Notes under the pieces: generated by a model | What the model saw: the letters and a program-made list of their open reading frames with translations, nothing else | Database searches by the model: none | Told to the model about the DNA's origin: nothing | Position numbers and translations under genes: made by a program | Source of the DNA: JAZKJD01 sp040384585 | Lineage (GTDB): Bacteria > Pseudomonadota > Gammaproteobacteria > Diplorickettsiales > Diplorickettsiaceae | DNA: 23,063 nt | NCBI GenBank assembly: GCA_040384585.1 | Contig: JAZKJD010000036.1 | Coordinates: 1-23,063 of the forward strand | Direction of reading: 5' to 3' | Shown: piece by piece, positions 1 to 5,973 of the stretch | How the letters are laid out: the number at the start of each line of letters is the position of its first letter | Position numbering within the stretch: the stretch's first letter is position 1

Positions 1-37
1 ATTAACTGTCTTTTCAATAGCTTACTTCATCCTAATG

Positions 38-62
38 CATTTTTTGTAGCGTGCAGAGTTAG
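38..62 (+). repeat. Solo terminus of repeat family 2
   Basis: ATTTTTTGTAGCGTGCAGAG matches the terminal sequence of copy B (AATTTTTGTAGCGTGCAAAG) and copy C (ATTTTTTGTACTGTGCAGAG). No hairpin core precedes it within the window, so this is either a decayed remnant or the end of a diverged element starting to the left. Bases 1-109 contain nothing else recognisable. Confidence 0.5.
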
Positions 63-109
63 CTATTATGACAGAATGACTAAGGGTTGGAAATTAGTAC
101 GATTATAAA

Positions 110-643
110 CTAAACCCCTTGCAAAGAAATCGTCGGCTCCATACGTCTTTCTCGATTACGCCACACAGTCCAAAGAACAAATACACCTGCTATTTTAGCC
201 AAGGATAAAATCGTAACGCCTAGCCAATTGAATTGATGCACAATCGCTAAAAATACCCCGCTATCTATTGGCGAACTAAGACTTGCCGACCAAAGGATTC
301 GTTGCGATAAGGGACGACGAGTAAAGGTATAAACCGCCCAGTCAATAAATTCGGCAATTAAAAATGCGCTCATACTAGCAATCGCCATCGTCTTATCCGC
401 TAAACCATAGCTTAGGATACTACCAATCAACATGGCAACGATAACTTTGTGTTGTAGCTCTCGTTGAGCAAAGTCACGCAATATATAGACAATACCCACT
501 GTCCAATCCATAGGTGAAACTTCGGAACCAAAGACATTCATTAAGGGGATATAAACAAACAAAGTATTGAGCAAAACGATTAAAATGATATACGTTACGC
601 TGCATTTATAATTTAATAATAATTTAATTCTATTTTTTAACAT
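110..643 (-). CDS. VUT family (YhhQ-like) putative queuosine-precursor transporter
   Basis: The 177-residue protein is an integral inner-membrane protein with about five to six hydrophobic segments spread over its length. The stretch RDFAQRELQHK after the second segment and the later EFIDWAVYTFTRRPL / SSPIDSGVFLA are characteristic of the VUT (DUF165, YhhQ) family. Members of that family import deazapurine precursors of the tRNA base queuosine. It is somewhat shorter than E. coli YhhQ (about 220 residues). The start codon lies 17 bases after the rpoS stop on the same strand, so it is probably co-transcribed with rpoS. Substrate is inferred from the family only. It is unlikely to be an ECF-type vitamin transporter component because no energising subunit is nearby. 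Confidence 0.82.
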   Translation of the reverse strand: MLKNRIKLLLNYKCSVTYIILIVLLNTLFVYIPLMNVFGSEVSPMDWTVGIVYILRDFAQRELQHKVIVAMLIGSILSYGLADKTMAIASMSAFLIAEFIDWAVYTFTRRPLSQRILWSASLSSPIDSGVFLAIVHQFNWLGVTILSLAKIAGVFVLWTVWRNRERRMEPTISLQGV

Positions 644-660
644 TATTTTAAGGTGTATTA

Positions 661-1665
661 CTAATTATCGTATAATAAACTCGCCGAAAACCCTTGTTCT
701 TCCATGATTTTTCGCAATGCTTTTAATCCCTCTACCTGGATCTGACGAACCCGTTCTCGCGTTAAACCGATAACCTCGCCCACTTCTTCTAAGGTCATGC
801 GATCACATCCCAATAAGCCATAACGCCTAGCAATCACTTCGCGCTGATTGGTAGTCAGCTCTTTTAGCCAGTTTTCTAACCTTTTACGTAAATTTTCATC
901 CTCTAATATATGTTCTGGATCGTTTTCATGGTTATCAGATAAGGTTTCTAGCAAAGGTTTATCTGCTTCACTACTCGCCGGCGCATCGACGGAAGTGATA
1001 TGCTCATTTAAACCTAGCATTCTTTCAACTTCTTCGAAAGGTCTATCTAACCACTTAGCGATTTCATCAGCGGTAGGTTTATGATCAAGCTTTTGTGCAA
1101 GCTCTCTGGCTGCCTGTAAATAAACATTTAATTCCTTAACAACATGAATAGGCAATCGAACAGTTCGCGCTTGATTCATGATAGCGCGCTCAATAGATTG
1201 TCTAACCCACCAGACAGCATAGGTAGAAAAACGAAATCCTCTTTCTGGATCGAATTTTTCTACTGCATGCATTAACCCTAAATTACCTTCTTCTATTAAA
1301 TCTAAAAACTGTAGGCCACGATTATTATAGTGTCTTGCGACTTTGACGACTAAACGCAAATTACTTTCAATCATTCGTTTACGCGCATCTTGATCGCCTT
1401 TTGCAATTAAGCGCGCATAATAAACTTCTTCTTCTGCGGTTAATAAAGGAGAAAATCCTATTTCATTCAAATATAATTGCGTTGCACCCAATGCTTCATC
1501 TCGTCTTGCATATTTATGAGTGGCGGGTGTTTCAACTTCTGTTTCAGCGGCTGTCTCCCTATTGACTAAAAATTCTTCTGGTTTATTTTCAAAAACTTCT
1601 GCTGCAGGCCTATTTTTCTTCTTGATTACCTCGCTAACGGGCTTACTCTTTCCCACATTACGCAT
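661..1665 (-). CDS. rpoS: RNA polymerase sigma factor RpoS (sigma-38)
   Basis: This 334-residue sigma-70 family factor would direct RNA polymerase to stationary-phase and stress promoters. Region 1.2 is seen at about residues 56-92 (DEALGATQLYLNEIGFSPLL). Region 2 follows at about 97-165, with the core-binding and -10 recognition segment NLRLVVKVARHYNNRGLQFL and the melting motif FSTYAVWWVRQSIERA. Region 3 lies near 175-230, and region 4 at the C terminus carries the helix-turn-helix TLEEVGEVIGLTRERVRQIQ. The absence of a long region 1.1 and the length near 330 fit RpoS rather than RpoD. The usual upstream partner nlpD is not present. Instead the 388 bases between the DedA gene and rpoS hold three repeat elements, one ending about 48 bases before the start codon, so the rpoS leader or promoter probably includes repeat-derived DNA. 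Confidence 0.96.
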   Translation of the reverse strand: MRNVGKSKPVSEVIKKKNRPAAEVFENKPEEFLVNRETAAETEVETPATHKYARRDEALGATQLYLNEIGFSPLLTAEEEVYYARLIAKGDQDARKRMIESNLRLVVKVARHYNNRGLQFLDLIEEGNLGLMHAVEKFDPERGFRFSTYAVWWVRQSIERAIMNQARTVRLPIHVVKELNVYLQAARELAQKLDHKPTADEIAKWLDRPFEEVERMLGLNEHITSVDAPASSEADKPLLETLSDNHENDPEHILEDENLRKRLENWLKELTTNQREVIARRYGLLGCDRMTLEEVGEVIGLTRERVRQIQVEGLKALRKIMEEQGFSASLLYDN

Positions 1666-1712
1666 AGTTAATTCTCCCTATTAACACAAGATAAGAGTCG
1701 GCATTTATTATT

Positions 1713-1856
1713 TAGTGTGTCGACAATTTCACGATAATGGCAAAAAAAGTCGTTTTTCTGCGCTTCGTTACTCACATACTCGCAAGTATGTTCCGTTACT
1801 ATACTCGAAAAACCACGCTTTCTGGGCTCATCCTCGCTAAATGATGACACATCCCA
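1713..1856 (-). repeat. Repeat family 1 (TA-flanked inverted-repeat element), copy upstream of rpoS
   Basis: This copy, read on the minus strand, matches the elements at 13003-13148 and 22963-23063 along its whole length but is more diverged. It keeps the central hairpin (arms ACATACT / AGTATGT with a short loop), the flanking GTAAC / GTTAC pairs and the conserved block AGTAACGAA.CGCAGAAAA. Its termini are degenerate: the left reads TAGTGTGTCGACAAT and the right ends GATGACACATCCCA, so the flanking TA survives only on one side. A 60-codon open frame crossing it (1668-1850) is judged to be non-coding. It lies in the 5' region of rpoS. Confidence 0.85.
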
Positions 1857-1888
1857 TTCTAATTAGGATGAATGTAACGCTCCACACA

Positions 1889-2004
1889 GGACAAAAATTA
1901 AAAAGCAGCATGGGTGACAGCGAATGCGACTTCTTTTTGTGGCGTAAGCCAGCAAAAAAAGTGCATCCGCTGGCAGGACCCGTGCCATCAACTTTTTTGT
2001 CCTG
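1889..2004 (+). repeat. Repeat family 2 (fold-back element), copy A
   Basis: The sequence runs from GGACAAAAATTAAAAAGC to CTTTTTTGTCCTGC and is one long imperfect fold-back. The outer arms are GGACAAAAA / TTTTTTGTCC. An inner arm pair CATGGGTGACAGCGAATGC pairs with GCATCCGCTGGCAGGACCC. At the centre TTTTTGTGGC-GTAA-GCCAGCAAAAA forms a tight hairpin. The 10505-10620 copy is nearly identical on the other strand. There is no coding potential. Confidence 0.88.
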
Positions 2005-2010
2005 CTAAAA

Positions 2011-2041
2011 CCTAGGGTTCTATCTCTAAAGTCCCCTTGTC
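2011..2041 (-). repeat. Repeat family 4 (short GACAAGGGGACTTTAGA repeat), copy 1
   Basis: Read on the minus strand this begins GACAAGGGGACTTTAGAG and continues ATAGAACCCTAGG. The plus-strand copy at 5035-5062 matches at all but a few positions. It lies between the DedA stop codon (13 bases away) and a family 2 element. It has no obvious dyad symmetry, unlike the other repeats. The function is unknown. Confidence 0.65.
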
Positions 2042-2053
2042 ACCATCATCACG

Positions 2054-2638
2054 TTAGGGACTGAACTTAAGATAAGCAAATGCGGCAATAGCAAATAATA
2101 AGATAAACCAAGATATTCGATCGACATAATGACGTAACAATTTGTCAATATGCACACCGCCCCATCGAATAAGTAATGCCACCAAAAAGAATCGTCCGCC
2201 GCGCCCCACCAATGACCCCAAGATAAAGGGTAATAACGCAACATGCAAGGCTCCTGCCGCAATAGTAAATAATTTATAGGGAAGCGGGGTAAATCCTGCT
2301 AAAAAAAGGATCCAAAAATTCCAGATTTTAAATCCGTGCCCAATCTGTAAATACGCATGCTCATAGCCAAACTGGATAATATAGGGATAAATCCAGTCGA
2401 AAGCTACCGTTCCTATCCAATAGCCAAAAAGGCCGCCTAATACGGAAGCTATCGTGGTTAAAAAAGCATAACGCAAAGCACATTGCGGCTGCGCTAATAC
2501 CATGGGCGCTAACATAACATCAGGAGGAATAGGAAAAAAGGATGACTCAGAAAAACTTAATACGAATAAATAAGTAGGGGCATGCTTATGTGTGGCCCAT
2601 ATTAAGACTCTGTTATACAAGGTTGAAAAAATCTTCAT
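2054..2638 (-). CDS. DedA/YqaA family inner-membrane protein
   Basis: This 194-residue membrane protein belongs to the DedA (SNARE-associated) superfamily, YqaA branch. The superfamily is linked to lipid-carrier scrambling and membrane-potential maintenance. The family signature is seen in ESSFFPIPPDVMLAPMVLAQ (near residues 31-50), with the half-buried proline-rich loop, and in the second repeat FLAGFTPLPYKLFTIAAGA. The glycine/arginine-rich VGRGGRFFLVALLIRWGG stretch is also typical. Four to five hydrophobic helices are visible. Its ATG overlaps the surE stop by four bases (ATGA), which implies translational coupling to surE. A YqaA gene beside surE and rpoS is a known gammaproteobacterial arrangement. 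A different open frame at 2026-2262 on the same strand is a shadow. Confidence 0.88.
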   Translation of the reverse strand: MKIFSTLYNRVLIWATHKHAPTYLFVLSFSESSFFPIPPDVMLAPMVLAQPQCALRYAFLTTIASVLGGLFGYWIGTVAFDWIYPYIIQFGYEHAYLQIGHGFKIWNFWILFLAGFTPLPYKLFTIAAGALHVALLPFILGSLVGRGGRFFLVALLIRWGGVHIDKLLRHYVDRISWFILLFAIAAFAYLKFSP

Positions 2639-3396
2639 TTACTGTTAATGGGAGCGATCCATTCTGCTAACTGATCGCACGCAGCATGGTGTGTTAAATC
2701 TAATTGTAAGGGAGTAATGCTCACCTGGTGTTGATTCATCGCATAAAAATCAGTTCCTTCTCCCGCATCCGCTTCTTTACCTGATGTCCCTATCCAATAA
2801 ATTGTATGGCCACGAGGATCCTGACTGGGCATCATTCTATCTGCCATGTGACGAGTTCCTAAACGAGTTGCTGTAAATCCTTTTAAATCTGAAAAAGCGA
2901 CATCGGGAATGTTAACGTTCAAGATAGTTTTATCAGCAATTGGTTTTTCATACAAAAGCTGTACCAGCTGCTTAGCGACTTCCGCAGCAGTAGAGAAATA
3001 TAAAGGCTCACCTCCCGCTATTGAAAAAGCAATGGATGGGATACCTAAAAATCGACCTTCCATCGCTGCAGCCACAGTCCCTGAATAAAAAACATCCTCT
3101 CCTAAATTAGAACCTGCATTGATGCCTGATACAACCAGATCGGGCATTTCATCTTCTTTAAGTAATCCTGTTAAGGCTAAATGAACACAATCGGTGGGCG
3201 TTCCTTGAACGCTAATCACCTTCTCTTCCAAATATCTAAGCCGTAATGGCTGTTGCAATGTCAATGAATTACTAGCACCACTACGATCGCGGTCTGGCGC
3301 CACTACGGTAATTTCTGCAATTTGTGCGAGGGCCCCTGCTAAAACAGCGATGCCTGGTGCATGTACGCCGTCGTCATTACTAATTAATATCTTCAT
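2635..3396 (-). CDS. surE: 5'/3'-nucleotidase SurE
   Basis: SurE is a metal-dependent phosphatase acting on nucleoside 5'- and 3'-monophosphates and short polyphosphate, in the cytoplasm. The 253-residue length is normal. The N terminus MKILISNDDGVHAPGI contains the metal-binding N7-D8-D9. The loop DRDRSGASNSLTL follows near residue 36, and the second metal/phosphate segment VSGINAGSNLGEDVFYSGTV lies near 88-107. All catalytic positions that I can recognise are intact. The ATG directly follows the stop of the upstream IcmD-like gene (TGAATG) and the end overlaps the DedA gene, so the three are one transcription unit. The surE-rpoS neighbourhood is conserved in gammaproteobacteria and fits a stationary-phase role. 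Confidence 0.96.
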   Translation of the reverse strand: MKILISNDDGVHAPGIAVLAGALAQIAEITVVAPDRDRSGASNSLTLQQPLRLRYLEEKVISVQGTPTDCVHLALTGLLKEDEMPDLVVSGINAGSNLGEDVFYSGTVAAAMEGRFLGIPSIAFSIAGGEPLYFSTAAEVAKQLVQLLYEKPIADKTILNVNIPDVAFSDLKGFTATRLGTRHMADRMMPSQDPRGHTIYWIGTSGKEADAGEGTDFYAMNQHQVSITPLQLDLTHHAACDQLAEWIAPINSK

Positions 3397-3714
3397 TCAA
3401 ACGACTCTAGAAACTAAAAACGAGCTTGCAGAAAATTTTGCAAGAATAGGTAATGCTACTAAAATCAAGCTAAATATCAATAAAATAACGGGCCGGCTAA
3501 TGGGAACTTGCCCGGGATTATCCCTATGATTTTTATATTGAATCAGCGCACCAAATAATAAAGCAATACCTATCGCTAAGCTGATGTTATACAAGGCCGA
3601 GGTTAATACGGACAGCGGTAACATGAGCTTATCGGATAAATCGCCAAGTGACTCCGTTGGTAATGCGTAGGCGTTTGCCGATGTAAAAAAAACAAAAGCA
3701 ACAATTTTTTTCAT
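3397..3714 (-). CDS. Small membrane protein resembling Dot/Icm components IcmC/IcmD (DotE/DotP)
   Basis: This 105-residue protein has an N-terminal signal-peptide-like segment (MKKIVAFVFFTSANAYA, possible cleavage after residue 17). It then has two hydrophobic helices at about 37-60 and 75-93. Between them is a polar hairpin, QYKNHRDNPGQVPISRP. That layout and the K.HR.NP.QVP.S.P motif resemble my recollection of the small inner-membrane components IcmC, IcmD and IcmV of the Legionella/Coxiella type IVB secretion system. No other dot/icm gene is in the window. It begins 20 bases after the pseudopilin gene and abuts surE, so it is embedded in that operon. If the resemblance is wrong, it is simply a secreted or membrane hypothetical protein. 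Confidence 0.55.
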   Translation of the reverse strand: MKKIVAFVFFTSANAYALPTESLGDLSDKLMLPLSVLTSALYNISLAIGIALLFGALIQYKNHRDNPGQVPISRPVILLIFSLILVALPILAKFSASSFLVSRVV

Positions 3715-3734
3715 AAAATAAACTTTTTAACTGT

Positions 3735-4310
3735 CTAAATAAAGTGTGTTTCCATTTTCTTATCGATCCTTATTCTTCCTGTTTGACTCAAACTAATTCG
3801 CCATGCTGATTTTTTCGATAATACTTTAACACAAACTACAAAACTGCCGTTATGCCCATGCGCTGATCCATCGGGATATAATTGCAAGTAACTTCGCCCA
3901 CCGGCAGCATGCCACTCTAAGAATTCATTTTGATTTAATGAAGGGTAAACACGCAATAATCTATTTTCTAATGGATTTGTGGTATATCTATCAAAAAAAA
4001 TGATCCATCCCTCACGCCATTGCCCTGTACAGGTTTTTCCATCCTGACTATTACAAATGATAACGACACTACGACGCTTTATTGCCTCACTGCGCGCATA
4101 ATGAATAGCGGATGTTATTCGTTCAGTTAATGACATTAAACGGATTTCAATCATCAAGTGTTGATACACAGGAAAAGCTAAGCTTAATAAAATGCTGGAA
4201 AGTATCAGTGTAAATAATAAATCAATTACGCTAAATCCATTGTACTTGAAGTTGCAAGCCTGCAACTTCAAGTACTTTCTTTTCCTTTGGCTAGCTGTTT
4301 TTTTAACCAT
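3735..4310 (-). CDS. GspH/FimT-family type IV pseudopilin
   Basis: This is a minor pseudopilin of the type IV pilus or type II secretion class. After a basic leader it has a prepilin peptidase site G-F (NGFSVIDLLFTLILSSILLSLAF) and the usual hydrophobic N-terminal helix. It continues with the amphipathic segment SAIHYARSEAIKRRSVVIIC and the C-terminal GspH-type end SQTGRIRI. Residue +5 of the mature form, normally Glu, is Asp. The start is uncertain. ATG at 4310 is preceded six bases upstream by AGGA and is used here. ATG at 4325 and TTG at 4271 (with AAGGA upstream) are alternatives. The leader overlaps the end of the UDG gene and includes codons that come from a perfect palindrome (4242-4275), so the N terminus was reshaped by that repeat. 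Confidence 0.8.
   Translation of the reverse strand: MVKKTASQRKRKYLKLQACNFKYNGFSVIDLLFTLILSSILLSLAFPVYQHLMIEIRLMSLTERITSAIHYARSEAIKRRSVVIICNSQDGKTCTGQWREGWIIFFDRYTTNPLENRLLRVYPSLNQNEFLEWHAAGGRSYLQLYPDGSAHGHNGSFVVCVKVLSKKSAWRISLSQTGRIRIDKKMETHFI
4242..4275. repeat. Repeat family 3 palindrome at the UDG/pseudopilin junction
   Basis: GTACTTGAAGTTGCA (4242-4256) and TGCAACTTCAAGTAC (4261-4275) are perfect 15-base inverted arms around an AGCC loop. The palindrome lies inside coding sequence. On the minus strand it supplies the last two residues and the TGA stop of the UDG gene (stop at 4268-4270), and also codes for part of the pseudopilin leader. A close relative is at 5100-5132. Confidence 0.9.
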
Positions 4311-4996
4311 TGCATATCCTGCCATGCTTTTCTTTTTTCTCTTGGTGAGCGAAGTAAATACGCGGGATGGTAGGTAACTATCAAAGGAATTTTATATATT
4401 CCATAATAAAATAAATTTCCACGTAAATTTGCCATACTCGCGTTGCCACCACATAAAAAATGTGCTGCAATTCGTCCTACCGCTAAAATTAACTTAGGTT
4501 TAATTAAACTGATTTGCTTTAAAAGAAAGGGCGTACATGCCTTAACTTCCTCTGGCGATGGATCACGGTTGTTAGGAGGACGCGATTTTAAAATATTTGC
4601 AATATAGACATCTTCTCGTTTTAAGCCTATGGCTAACAGCATATTTGTCAGTAACTGTCCGCCTCGCCCTACAAAAGGTTCTCCCTGTTTATCCTCATTC
4701 GCACCCGGTGCTTCCCCAATCACTAACAAATCTGCATTAGGATTACCCACACCAAAAACTGGATTAGTACGCGTTTTATAAAGATCGCAGGCCTTACACT
4801 CCGTAACCTCTGAGCGTAATGCTTCCCAATTCAATGTTGCGATTCTTTCTTCTCGTGTCATACTGGGCTTTCTAGAGACTTCCTTTCTCTTAGTTTGTTT
4901 CATTGGCTTTTTTGTTTCTCTAGAAATCCAGACTTGAATGTCCATATTTTTTAAATACACTAAGCGCTTTTTTTCATCTGACATTAATTCTTTCAT
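4268..4996 (-). CDS. Uracil-DNA glycosylase, family 4 (Fe-S type)
   Basis: This enzyme removes uracil from DNA to start base excision repair. The family 4 core begins near residue 55. C67-x2-C70 (ECKACDLYKTR) are the first two cluster ligands, and GEAPGANEDKQGEPFVGRGG (95-114) is the catalytic/uracil-binding region. RPPNNRDPSPEEVKAC ends in the last cluster Cys, C154, and HPAYLLR (210-216) is the DNA-intercalation motif. The third cluster ligand is normally the Cys in a K-C-RPP sequence. Here it is Ser138 (codon TCG), so the 4Fe-4S cluster may be altered. The first 45 or so residues are a basic extension of unclear start, because internal Met codons exist. The stop codon lies inside a palindrome repeat. 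It is the first gene of the minus-strand train towards surE. Confidence 0.9.
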   Translation of the reverse strand: MKELMSDEKKRLVYLKNMDIQVWISRETKKPMKQTKRKEVSRKPSMTREERIATLNWEALRSEVTECKACDLYKTRTNPVFGVGNPNADLLVIGEAPGANEDKQGEPFVGRGGQLLTNMLLAIGLKREDVYIANILKSRPPNNRDPSPEEVKACTPFLLKQISLIKPKLILAVGRIAAHFLCGGNASMANLRGNLFYYGIYKIPLIVTYHPAYLLRSPREKRKAWQDMQWLKKQLAKGKEST

Positions 4997-5034
4997 TGGA
5001 TGGATTTGTTTCGGGTAAAAATACTTGCCTAGCC

Positions 5035-5062
5035 GACAAGGGGACTTTAGAAACAGAACCTA
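5035..5062 (+). repeat. Repeat family 4, copy 2
   Basis: GACAAGGGGACTTTAGAAAC followed by AGAACCTA matches the minus-strand copy at 2011-2041 with only a few differences. It lies 38 bases upstream of the UDG start codon, in the divergent gap between the UDG gene and the Fe-S carrier gene. Nothing in it suggests a hairpin. Confidence 0.65.
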
Positions 5063-5099
5063 ATGAATTTTAAGCTTCTCTATTTATACTATACCTATT

Positions 5100-5132
5100 G
5101 TTCTTGAAGTTGCGAATAGCAACTTCAAGAAC
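5100..5132. repeat. Repeat family 3 palindrome, divergent UDG / Fe-S carrier gap
   Basis: GTTCTTGAAGTTGC (5100-5113) and GCAACTTCAAGAAC (5119-5132) are perfect 14-base arms with a GAATA loop. The arms share CTTGAAGTTGC with the 4242-4275 palindrome. The third base pair from the outer end differs but stays complementary, so pairing is preserved between copies. The left flank (ACCTATT) resembles that of the other copies (ATCCATT). It is not followed by a T run, so it is a poor terminator. Confidence 0.88.
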
Positions 5133-5287
5133 GAGCGGTATATACTCGGTTCTTTTCTACTTAAGAGAGCTTAATCGGAAATTTAAGATCTAGCATGTAA
5201 GTTTTTTCACTACAATGAATTATCTATTACTAGAGCAAGAGCAAGCCTTAGACTTTGTCCCTTAACTTATTAGTGGTAAGATAAGTT

Positions 5288-5668
5288 ATGGAAGCAGTTA
5301 TTGTCCCTATTTATGATCCGGCTCAATCTACAAAGGCGCCTTATTTGACGCCTGCAGCGGGTGCTCACGTCAAAAAAATGCTTGCTAGGCAATCAAAAAA
5401 AATGATTTTTCGCCTTAGTGTAAAACGATCGGGTTGTTCAGGCTTTTCTTATGTAGTGGATTATGTAAAAGACTTGAATGTAAGTGATTTACAGTTTTCT
5501 GTAGATGATGATTTAGTCATTTCTGTTGATCAATCGAGTTTTCCTTATGTAAAGGGGATTTGTATTGATTATGTACAAAATGGGCTTAATGGTGCTTTGA
5601 AGTTCATTAACCCTAACCAGACGGCCGCCTGTGGATGTGGCGAAAGCTTTAGTGTAGAGGAAAACTAG
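5288..5668 (+). CDS. A-type iron-sulfur carrier (IscA/ErpA/HesB family)
   Basis: This 126-residue protein carries Fe-S clusters or iron to target apoproteins. The three family cysteines are present: C50 in KRSGCSGFSY, and C115 and C117 in ACGCGESFSV near the C terminus. The block LNGALKFINPNQTAACGCG is the standard HesB end. The N-terminal 15 residues before YLTPAAGAHVKKML are an extension relative to ErpA. No isc or suf genes are adjacent, so it cannot be assigned to IscA, SufA or ErpA from context. It starts a three-gene plus-strand group with HPr and the DUF1460 protein, with gaps of about 20 bases. Confidence 0.92.
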   Translation: MEAVIVPIYDPAQSTKAPYLTPAAGAHVKKMLARQSKKMIFRLSVKRSGCSGFSYVVDYVKDLNVSDLQFSVDDDLVISVDQSSFPYVKGICIDYVQNGLNGALKFINPNQTAACGCGESFSVEEN

Positions 5669-5688
5669 AGGATTAACTTCCTCACTAT

Positions 5689-5955
5689 ATGTTGCGTAAG
5701 ACGATTACAATTAATAACAAGTTGGGCTTACATGCACGTGCTTCTATGAAGTGGGTAAAGATCGCAAGGTGCTTTATTAGCGAAATTACGATCAAGTGCG
5801 ATGGTAAGCGGGTAGATGGTAAAAGCATTTTAGAGGTCATGGGCCTAACAGCACGACAAGGAAGTCCTGTAGAAGTGACGGTTAAGGGTGAAGACGAAGC
5901 AGCAGCCTTAACCGTTCTAGAAAAGCTGGTTACTGATCGGTTTGGAGAAGAATAA
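5689..5955 (+). CDS. HPr family phosphocarrier protein (PTS/NPr type)
   Basis: This 88-residue HPr accepts phosphate on His15 (NKLGLHARAS), the site phosphorylated by enzyme I. Ser46 is present in DGKSILEVMGL, the position phosphorylated by HPr kinase in organisms that have it. The fold is complete, ending VLEKLVTDRFGEE. In Legionellales relatives HPr usually belongs to the nitrogen PTS and acts in regulation rather than sugar uptake. No ptsN, rapZ or rpoN gene adjoins it here, so NPr versus general HPr is undecided. A purine-rich stretch AGAGGAT lies about 17 bases upstream of the ATG, which is farther than ideal. Confidence 0.92.
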   Translation: MLRKTITINNKLGLHARASMKWVKIARCFISEITIKCDGKRVDGKSILEVMGLTARQGSPVEVTVKGEDEAAALTVLEKLVTDRFGEE

Positions 5956-5973
5956 TTTTGGAGAATAACAGTA

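Noticed and set aside
848..1084. 78-codon plus-strand frame
   Set aside because: It is antisense to rpoS, low in complexity and serine-rich, a shadow of a well-identified gene.
1668..1850. 60-codon minus-strand frame upstream of rpoS
   Set aside because: It lies almost wholly within a copy of repeat family 1. The other copies do not keep the same frame open, so it is repeat sequence rather than a gene.
2026..2262. 78-codon minus-strand frame
   Set aside because: It overlaps the DedA/YqaA gene in another frame; the DedA frame carries the family motifs.
4192..4377. 61-codon plus-strand frame at the UDG/pseudopilin junction
   Set aside because: It is open only because the palindrome and surrounding antisense sequence lack stops; no family resemblance.
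5100..5132. Rho-independent terminator
   Set aside because: The palindrome is followed by GAGCGG rather than a T run, and no gene ends just upstream on either strand.
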